Shown here: positions 24,065 through 34,800 of the stretch, in pieces | Position numbering within the stretch: the first letter of the stretch is position 1 | Layout: each line of letters starts with the position of its first letter | Assembly (NCBI RefSeq): GCF_950023065.1 | Contig: NC_088679.1 | Location: 27,962,001-28,026,000 of the forward strand | Length of the DNA: 64,000 nt | DNA from: Planococcus citri | Taxonomy: Eukaryota; Arthropoda; Insecta; Hemiptera; Pseudococcidae | Direction: 5' to 3' | Program-made: the position numbers and the translations under genes | The notes under the pieces: generated by a model | The model's input: the letters and a program-made list of their open reading frames with translations, nothing else | The model's database searches: none | Told to the model about the DNA's origin: nothing

Positions 24065-25834
24065 ATGAAGTGTTTGGTGATCATTTTATCATGTTTGGTT
24101 GGTGTTCTTCTCACGGCTACCATTGGCGAGAAGGAGGATTTTCTCGTCGATCCACATTACACAAAATTCGACGATATGATCTCAATATTACGCGGCCTAC
24201 AGCAGTTGCATCCTGATTTAGTGAAGGTGCATACGATCGGAAAATCCAGCCGTCAAAGAGATCTCTTAGCTATAGAAATAACCAACGGAGTAGAAAATCG
24301 TACACCTTTGAAACCTATGTTCAAATATGTGGCCAATATGCACGGCGATGAAGTAGTAGGATATCAGTTGATGATCTTCTTGGCTCAGTATCTAGTCAAC
24401 AATTATGGACTTGTGGATCGAGTCACCAAACTCGTAAATACTACCGATATTTACCTTATGCCATCAATGAATCCGGATGGTTTTAATGAAGCTCATGTAA
24501 ACTACATTTCATCTAATTCTCAATATTATGTATACTTCCGCCGATACATCTAATTGTGTGTGTGTGTATGTGTTTTGTAGGAAGGGTTATGCGATACTTA
24601 TGATAATGTTGGAAGAGGAAATGCTCTTCATAAAGATTTAAACCGAGACTTCCCCGATGAACTTGCGCCTCCTCGTCCTACCAGTTTTTCAACTCGTCAG
24701 CCAGAAACTCAATACATGATGAAATGGATCGTGAACAACCCTTTCGTTTTATCTGGTAATCTTCATGGCGGAGCTATCGTCGCCAGTTACCCTTTCGATC
24801 GATCAAAGTGAGTATTTTTCACGTTACTTTCCCTACAAAAACCATTAAACGAAAGATCGATTATTATTATTATGTGTTTATGTTTATGGCAGCGTGTTGG
24901 ATAATGTGAGTATGTGGCCTTTATCGATAATTTTTATTGCCCTGTTTAGAGGTAATAAAATTTCATTTTTATTGTTACCATTAATATCGGCATGTTTCTT
25001 TTTCTTGCGTAGTTCTTCGATACATTTACGCCCACCTGCGAGCAGTACGTCTCCGGATGAAGAAGTTTTCCAATATTTAGCCTTGACTTACTCCCTGAAT
25101 CATCCAGAAATGAGAAATGGTAAAAAATGTAAAGGAGATGATCCCGCATTCCCTCATGGTATTACTAATGGAGCAGCATGGTATGAGTTGACCGGTACGT
25201 ATCAGTGGAATCTTCAATCCTACGATGAGAATTGAGTAATAAAGTCGTCGTTTTTTTTTAGGAGGCATGCAGGATTACAATTACTTCCATTCGAATTGTT
25301 TCGAAATCACATTGGAGTTGAGTTGTTGCAAATATCCGCCTCATGAAGATTTACCAGATTATTGGAAAAATAATAAAGAATCCCTCTTGGCTTATATCGA
25401 AGCTTCACATATGGGAATCAAAGGTGCGTACTGTATCATCTTAGAATGACGATGAACAATTCGTCATTATTAACAAAGTTTAACGAATTATTTCACCTAG
25501 GCTTTGTTGCTGATAAAAGTGGTTATTTCATTCCGAAAGCGACGGTAATTGTGGAAGGTATAAATCACAACGTATCTACGAACGAGAAAGGAGAATATTG
25601 GCGTCTTTTAGTCAACGGAACTTACAACGTATACGCCGTAGCTCCTGGGTAATTTTTATTCAGTTCTTATAACCGAGTTGTGTATACTAGAGAATACCTT
25701 AACTTGATATTTATTTCAGTTACCATCCTACGCCGAAACGTTCCATCACCGTCGAAAATCAGAAACTTCGAGCTAAAGTGGTAAATTTCACTTTAACGAA
25801 AATCCTCGAGAGTCCCCCAGGTAATTCCAATTAA
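24065..25834 (+). CDS. Short soluble CPD form (CP-I only) by read-through of the sixth donor
   Basis: If the donor at 25821 (CAG|GTAATT) is not used, translation adds only Gly-Asn-Ser-Asn and stops at 25832-25834. The result is a secreted protein of 421 residues with signal peptide, one complete M14-family CP domain and its transthyretin-like domain, and no anchor. AATAAA at 26039-26044, 205 bp past the stop, could end such a transcript. Drosophila silver is known to make single-domain short forms by alternative splicing, so an equivalent here is plausible. If exon 6 is never spliced to 26989, this would be a separate gene. Confidence 0.6.
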
Positions 25835-28800
25835 GGACTAGTGGGTTATCTTAGCACATCTGTACAGCTGTTTATCGTTACACTGCTTTTTTATTTTCGA
25901 ACAAAGTATAAAGTATTATACACTCGTATTTAGGATCAAATCCATGACGTCAATTTGCTCAGTTTTGCTTTAGGTATTTTTTATAAACGCGTTGAGACAA
26001 TTGTTTTTGTTGCATTGGATATACTTTTTTTTTATTTTAATAAATATGTGATATTCGTGTTGTTGGATTTATTGATAAATATCAATATGGGGTTATTTTT
26101 ATAAGCTTCGCTTCGATCGATTGAAATTCGCAAATTTTGGTTTAGCATCAGCTTTGGGAAATTGAGCGTTTAAATTAATCCTGTTTGATTTATTCGAATC
26201 GAATATATTACGTTCAAGGTTTGGTCAAGGACGTAATAAATATGTGCCGTTTTTGTTTACTTTTTGCTCATGCCATACCGGTCTGGTTTATTTAGCATCC
26301 ATGTGGTTAGATTTTAAAGTTGCTACCTATCGTTAAAACGTGATAGTTCATCTTCGATAATATTATTCGTATTGTCGTCATAATGAATAAACACGACCGG
26401 ATTAGAGAAACGTGTTTCTTTGGCCGGAAATTCTAAACATGTCTGTCTCTGTATTCTGCTACTACAAATGATAAAGTAACGACTAAGTCGTATACTAAAT
26501 CGAATAAAATCTTTTAACGAAAAAAAAAAAATTCTTCGAATTCGAATCTAATTTGTATAGACAATTTAAACGACGAAAGTTTGCATATCTATTTATCAAA
26601 TATTTTAAAAATCAACATTTCCTAAATTCAATTCTCACATTCAACAATTCGTAAATGACTCGACAATTTCTCGAAACTCATCAGTGGGATTTTACCATGA
26701 ATCAGTACGTAATCTCATTGAAGCACGAATCGCTCGATTCAAATACTATCGATCGATTTAATTTTTGGAAAGCAACGAAAAATCTCAAATCAGAATACGT
26801 AAAAACAACTTATTTGCAAAAATTGCGATAAGAAGCGAATAAACACGAGATAATGCATTATCACATAATTTCCAAGTCGAAAAAAAATCGGGACGCGCAG
26901 TCATGCATATCGTTTTAAGTACTTTCTAAAAATCGTTTCGATATGTTTTTGCGAACAATTTACTCAATAATTATCCTTTTTGGAACAGGACTGGAAGTGA
27001 ATACAGAGCTGTCACCCATTGACCAATATGGCTTCCTTGTGCCGATTGAATTCAAGTACCATTCTTACGAAGAAATGGAAAAATTGTTGCTTGTCTTGGA
27101 GAACAGTTACCCCAATATTACTCGTTTGTATTCGATTGGTAAAAGTGTAGAAGGTAGGAAGCTTCTAGTTTTGGAAATCTCGGATCATCCAGGACATCAT
27201 GAACCAGGTATTTCATTTGGTTAATTATTTCTTAGTGGAATTCTATAATAATAGCGAAGATGTGACATTGTTTGTATTACTATTCTATGTAAATGTCCCA
27301 GGTGAACCTGAATTCAAGTATATTGCCAATATGCACGGTGATGAGGCAGTTGGACGAGAATTACTTATATACCTAGCTGAATATCTGTGCCAAAATTATG
27401 GCACTGATGATAGAATCACTCGTCTAGTCAATACCACTAGGATTCATCTGATGCCGTCTTTGAATCCGGATGGTTTTGAAAAATCCACCGAAGGTGAGAA
27501 AAAAATCATAAAATTTACTTTACCTATCTATTTGATAAGTGCAAAATGTCAATGATTATTGATTTTTTGTTATTTTGAAGGTGATTGCGATGGACATGGA
27601 AATCGAACTAGAACAAATGCTCATGATGTTGATATCAATAGAAATTTCCCAGATCGGTTTAGGAAAATTCAGGTAATACCACCGCAAAAAGTGCTCTAAA
27701 TATCGAATTTGGCTTAGTTTTTGCAGCTCAAAAAATTCAGCTCAGAATGACTCGGGTCTCAATTTTTTTTACAAAAATGTATTTTGAGCCTTTTTCAAAA
27801 ATTTTGAGCTCAAAATCAACTTGGCTATTTTTTGCGCCGGATTTACTTTTCTGCCAATGTGACAGATTCAGGGAAAAATCAATTAATTACCTAAGTAATT
27901 CCTGTAAAATTTTCAAAAAAGACTTGATATTTTTTCAGATTTTTTCTTCAATTTGGAATTACAGACATGGAGTTAATTTGAGCAAAAAACGTATCCATGA
28001 TTAAAAACTTGATTTAAAACTTTTCTTGAAGAGAAAACTTTACACCCGTTTTGAGTCAGATTTTTGGAATTTTAAAGAATATGTCCTACGAACTATTTTT
28101 CAACGAAAGTGTATTTTGAAGACTTTTGAGGAATTTTGAGCTCAGAATTGGATTATGAATTTTGAAGTTTTGAAAAACATATCATTACAACTTTTCAAAA
28201 TGGGTTGAAGTTTTGTGAGAAGTTCAAATTCAAATTTTTTGGCGAAAATGTATTTTGAGCATTTTTTGGAGAATTTTAAGCCTGAGATTGACTCATAATT
28301 TTTTAGGATTTTTGAAAAATGTACCATATAACCTCATTTATGATCCATAAAAATGGGTTAGAATTTCGTGAGAAACTGAAATGTTTCGCTGAAGATGTAT
28401 TCGGAGCGTTTTTGAGGAGTTTTTGAGCCCAAAATTTGGTCAAGATTTCCGAAATTATGGAAAAAAGTGCAATGCAACCTATCAAAATAAGTTGAAATTT
28501 CAAGACTCCTCTTCTAATTGTAAGAATGAAGTTTCAAATCAAGGATATGTTTTTGCCTAAACTAATGCAATGCTTACAAAGGAACCTCTTGAGATGTCAC
28601 ACTCCGATTTGAACGGGACCGCGATTTTTGGAAAGAGCATAGTCTAAAACCCCCAAAACCAAATTTTCAGCTGCCCAAGTTCATATTTTCGATTTTTGGC
28701 GATTTTTTGAAAATTCAAAATTGACTGTTTTTGGCGATTTATGCTTTTTTTTTCAAAAAGTACGTACTTGATCAGTAAAAATGGTCAAAATAAGTTCCAA

Positions 28801-31800
28801 AACTAAACTACCCAAATCCAAATTTTACCGTTTCCAGCCATTCTGGAGCCTCCAGCGCAATTTTTCAATTTCTCCAGAATTTTGAATTTGCTCCAGAAGG
28901 CGTGAATATGAAGTTGGGCAGCTAAAAATTGAGTTGTATATTACACTCGACCCGTTTAACGAGTTTATCCACATTTGAGCCAATTTTGGGAGTGACACCT
29001 CAAGAGTGGTTTTTTGAGGTGTCACTCTCGCTCCAAAACGGCTGGAAATGGTAGAGAATTTGCGCTCCGAGGGTTAGTTCTTGAAGAAATATAGCGATTC
29101 GCACAAATTTAAAAAAATTTCCTCACAAACGGTTATCTTTTGATTTTTTGGATTTTTAAATTTTGAAAAAAGCTGGTCAAAAAACCACTCTTGAGGTGTC
29201 ACTCTCAAAATCGGCTCAAATGTGGATAAACTCGTTAAACAGATCGAGTGTAATATACAACTCGATTTTTAGCTGCCCAACTTCATATTCACGCCTTCTA
29301 GAGCAAATTCAAAATTCTGGAGAAATTGAAAAATCGCGCTGGAGGCTCCAGAATGGCTGGAAATGGTAAAATTTGGATTTGGGTAGTTAATATTATAGTT
29401 TTAAGACTTATTTTGACCATTTTTACTGATCAAGTACGTACTTTTTTTTAAAAAAAAGCATAAATCGCCAAAAACAGTCAATTTTGAATTTTCAAAAATT
29501 CGCCAAAAATCGAAAAATGAACTTAGGCAGCTGAAAATTTGGTTTCGGGGGTTTTAGACTATGCTCTTTCCAAAAATCGCGGTCCCGTTCAAATCGGAGT
29601 GTGACACCTCAAGAGGTTCCCTTGTTAGAAGTTAGAATTTCAAATTTAAAAAAAAGTCTGACAAAAAATATCAGAGAAATATTTTTGAAAACTTGACATA
29701 ATTTTAGCAATTTATTGGTTTTTTTTTCAAGTTTTTAAAAGTCACTCAAATACAAATGTTCATTGATTTTCTTTTTCAAGTTCGTAAAAGTTGGACTTGC
29801 CTAGTGCCTAATATTTTAAAAGTATAAGTATCTACTTCATTGTTACTCAATCAATTGTGATATTTCTGATCTCAAAATTCTTCAAAACTGCGTCAAAAAA
29901 GTTTTGATATAAATTTTTTTTCTCTGTCGAAATTTTAACACAGATTTACCCTCATCCTTTTTCAAAAATTCCAAAAATCATGAACCGACTTTAGGTTAAT
30001 TTTTTTTAAAAATCCTCCAAAATGGATTTTTGTTGAAATATTTGAATTTCTCACAAAATTTTAACTGATTTTGATGGGTCATATGACACATTTTTAAAAT
30101 ATTCCAAAAATCATGGTCTAATTTTCAGCTCAAAATTTCTCAAAAATGCTTAAATTACATTTTTGTCAAAATATTAGTTTTTTTCGCGAAATTTTGACCC
30201 ATTTTGATGGGTCACAAGGTCCCTTTTGAATGATTGTAAAACGATTCATTTTTGCTCATAATTGAAGGGGGTGTGAGCCGCGTGACTTTGAAATACGACT
30301 GCCTAGTGCCTACAGAAAACCTACCTACTGAATTTTTGAACCACTGTAGACTAGTTCTTTAAATCACGAGAAGTTTTTTGTAGAAAATTAGGTGCATATT
30401 CTATTTTAAAATTGAAATTGAAAAATTGCAGGAAAAATTGGAACCAGAAACTGAAGCTGTTATTGGATGGCTGAAGAAATATCCATTTGTTTTAAGCGCC
30501 AATATCCACGGAGGAGCTTTAGTAGCCAATTATCCTTACGACGAAAATGCTCCTGGAGAAGGAAATGGACCAAATTATACTCCTGATAACAAAGTGTTCC
30601 AAATGCTATCTCGTTCTTACGCTGATGTATGTACTAATTTTTAGAACGCCGTTGTCCCGCGTTCTACTTGTATAAAACTCATATTTCGTTTTCATTTTCA
30701 ATTAATTCGAGTTTCTGTCTTTCAATTCAGGTTCATCCTCGGATGGAAAAAGAATTATGTTACAGAAAAGACGGAAATACATTCGATCACGGTATCGTAA
30801 ACGGTGCCAAATGGTATTCGGTTGAAGGAGGTATGCAAGATTATAATTACATCAATACCAATTGTATGGAGATTACTTTAGAAGTCAGTTGCTGTAAATA
30901 TCCGAATAGAACCAAACTACCCGGATTTTGGAAAGATAATCGCGAATCTTTGATGAAATACATGGAACAAGTAACTACCCTACAAAGAAAACTAATCAGT
31001 TATAAATGAGCTCATTCAGTCGATACAAATATTTTATCGTTTACGATTTGATTCACAGGTCCATCGAGGAGTATCAGGATTCGTATTCGATTCCATAGGT
31101 GATCCCATACCTGACGTTAGTGTTAAAGTCAAAGATAACGATCACGTTGTGAAAACAGCCGAAAATGGAGACTATTGGAGGATATTAACGCCCGGCAAAT
31201 ACTTCATATCTTACACCAAAGAAGGGTAAATTTACTAATCTTTCGAAAAACGAATCACAATATTGAAGACGAGTTCTCGTAATTCATCTCATTTGTTCAC
31301 CAACGTTTACAGATTCGAAACTGACTCAAGAATGGTCACCGTTAGCGACGAAACAATCTCAGTCATCGTAAATGTAACTTTAACCGTAGCTAATTCGTTA
31401 CATATATCGCAACAAAACGCCAACAATCACACCCAACCTGCTAAAGTATCGGATGATAATTTACCTAGCGAAGGTACAATGACCCAAGTGAACCAGGGTC
31501 CTACCCATATGGTATTACATCCTGGCGAATACGTTCCTACGATTTCGAACGAAAAACTACCCAGTTACACTTCCAAAGATGGATTTTACATGCTATTCGA
31601 AAGTAAAGAAAGAGGATTATCCGTCGCTATGGAACAATTCACTTATAAAGCTGATACCGGATCCACTCGAGATGATATCACTTCTTTGAGAATATCGAAA
31701 GTGGTAAGTGTTTTTGGGTTTTTTCCTCATTGTACCTCATCTACAGCGGTCTAAAAAGTGTTGGTTTTCAGGTCGGTGAACCGGAAGAAGCGAAATTCCG

Positions 31801-34800
31801 TATTGGTGTTTTCGGTGGTCTTTACGCTACCGAGCCTCAAACCAGAGAATTCTTATCAGTTATTTTGGGTGACTTGGAACATCAGTACATGTATAAGAAT
31901 AAAAAAGCACTAGAAGTATTATCGTCATCGGTTATAGAACTTATTCCCTTGTTTGATCATAAACTTGATCCGACCAAGACGCAAAAAGATTGCTATACAA
32001 CTAGTCCGGGAGAGTTTCCTGCGCCTTTATTGATCGCTACTGATCGTCGTAATGAAAATATTGTCGCTAGAATGATGTGGAATATTGTTCAAACCAGGCA
32101 TTTCGATTTGGTGGTGATTTTAGAAGGCGGAGGATATTTGTTGAGGTAAGAGACAAGTTTTATTAGATTATTTTTTACGTGTTAAAGTTATTGTGTATGA
32201 TCTAAATTTTTTATTTGAGCTAAATCTCTATTGTTTTGATATTTTTATCGTGGTCTATTTGATAATTTTCAGAACGCCGAAAGAAAACTCAACGAAACAT
32301 TACATCTCATCTTCGTTTTATTCGTCGTTAACCAAAAACTCTCATATTCAAAATTTAACTTCAAATCTGTGCCCTCAAAGTCAAGATGTAAGGATCACCG
32401 ATCTGAAGCAAAACGTTCTAGATAAATTTCAAAATATACTGCTAACTAAGGCTGTAAGTAAACCTCAAAGATTTATTATAGCCAATTTTCATTACGGTTG
32501 CATTAAAGATGGGACATTTTTTTTTTCTAAATCATAGGTTAGCTTTGGTGTCTCCTGTTGTAATTACGTTAAGCCATCACAGTACGAAGTAGAAACTCGC
32601 CAAGCATTGAATGCATTTAGAGAATTACTCGCTTCGTCGGTGCAAGGTGATTAGAAATGAATATTCATCATTATCGTGTATTAAATCAATCCTTTTATAC
32701 AATAATTAATTACGAAAAATTGATACGATCATCAGGTATTCGAGGAAGAGTTCAGAACCATATTAATTTACCATTGCGAAACGCTCAAGTAACTGTCAAA
32801 GGATTCGATGATTTGATCAAAGTGTCCGGTAACGATGCTGTATTTAAAATTAACCTTCCTCCAGGAACATATCAACTCCAAGTAAACAATTACGAATACT
32901 TAAAGAAATAAGAATACCTACTCATAAAGAAATAAAACTGACCTCTGTTGTTTGTTTCAGGTTTCCAACTTTTTGTACGATAACTATAATGTTAACGTTA
33001 CTGTCAACGCTCACGAAATAACCTATCTTAATGTTACTCTGACGACGAAAAATCTCTCACTTCCGAGTAAAACTCAGATCACCGGTATTTGCATTTTTAG
33101 CTACACGAATGTTACTTACTCGTTTTTTCATCATTAATACCTGTTGAACTATTTTCTCAGGATATATATTCGATATGAATAATCTCGGAATTAAAAATGC
33201 CGAAGTTATCGTTAAAGGAATTACTGAAACGAAGACTCGCGACGATGGATCGTACACGTTGGAATTATCACCTGGTATGTAACTGATGCCTGCCTTCCTT
33301 GATATGTGATCACTCTAATTGATCGGTTCACTAATCAACAAATTATACGGTTTAGGTTACTACGAAATACAAGCTGTTCGAGAAGGATATTCTCAAATTT
33401 TGAAAAATGTCAGAGTACAATCTGGATCACAAAAATTAATGTTCCAGTTGAGCAAGAATACTCACATAATGCAACTTCCCAGACCGTTGTTTTTACTAGC
33501 TGCAGGTGAATTACCCACTCAACACCAACATGTTTCCTTCTTATTCTTAAACACCCATGTTTGAAGCTTACATCGAATAATTTAATTCTTTTTGTAGGTG
33601 TTTTCGGTATTATATTCATCGGCTGTGTTCTATACATGTATACGAGTTACTGTGGCAAAGACAGTTATAGCGATGGCGTTAAATTTAAACCCCTTTCGCA
33701 AAAAGACAGCGTTTTGTTACTTGATGACGATGATAAAGAATTGTTTGGAGAGCAAGGTAAGAATTTAAGAAATTTAAAAAAAAAATAATGTTACATGTGC
33801 GCATTGCATTACAGCCTATCATGATTTCAAGATTGGGGTGAGATTGATCACAAAATCCATTTTGGTACCCTAGGAGTCCAAATCCATAAAATATTTCGCA
33901 TGTCTGATGTATTTTGTTTTGGCCTGGCTGTATTTATGACCATCTCAGCCGGAGGGATTTCAACAAAATTTGCTAAAATTCAGATCTCAAAAATAATGAC
34001 CCGATTTTCGGCTTAAAATTCCTCAAAAAAGTTCATAATACATTTTTGTCATAATATTAGATTTTTTCGTGAAATTTTGACTCATGTTGATGGGTCGCTG
34101 TCCCTTTTGAATGATTGTAAAACAATTCATTTGGCGTTGGATTAGAGTGGTTTGAATCAAGATAATCTTGACTCAAAATTCCACGATGTCCAAATTTTCT
34201 AAAACTTTTGGCTTTAGCTTCTAATAGAAAAAAATGTACTGTACAATTGTGGTGATAACCAAAAAAAAAGGAGAAAACTAGAAAGTAAAAATTGAAAAAA
34301 AACTGAAAATGAAACTAAACCACATAATTATGCAAGAAATCACAAAGAAACCGGAAAAATAAAACATTTGGCTAAATTTTAACTTTTCAATCATACAGCT
34401 TGGTTAGCTTTTGGCTTTCAAAAATCTCTAAAAATTTGTAATTGCGGAAACTTTCCAGAAAGTTATAGGTACTGGAAATTTATATTTCTTCAAAATCTGA
34501 GGTGACCCACGTGTACTTATTTTGAAAAAATTTCAGTTTGGAAATATTATTTATCAACTACAACAAACTAATAAATTTCCAAGTACATATTTACAAATTT
34601 TTGAAATTTTCTTTCATTTTAAACAATTTTATCAATATTTTGCATAAATTAAACTTTTTTTTTACAATTTTCTCCCCATTTACAATAATTTTTCTTCATA
34701 AATTTTCTTGGGAATTCATGGATTTGAAAGTTTCCAGTTTTTCCCATAAATTTCCGGAAACTTTTCTATCATCTCTAGTAAAAATCGTCAGCTTTTAGCT

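Noticed and set aside
26943..27224. Separate second carboxypeptidase gene starting at ATG 26943 with a signal peptide
   Set aside because: Not excluded, but the acceptor at 26988 in exact phase with exon 6 and the resulting standard CPD architecture and length make a single gene the better model; the hydrophobic start overlaps the pyrimidine tract.
29163..29369. Open frames repeated at 28825-29025, 29163-29369, 35789-36010 and 36064-36351
   Set aside because: They are translations of the foldback family A arms, appearing on both strands. The apparent similarity is due to the repeat, not to a protein family.
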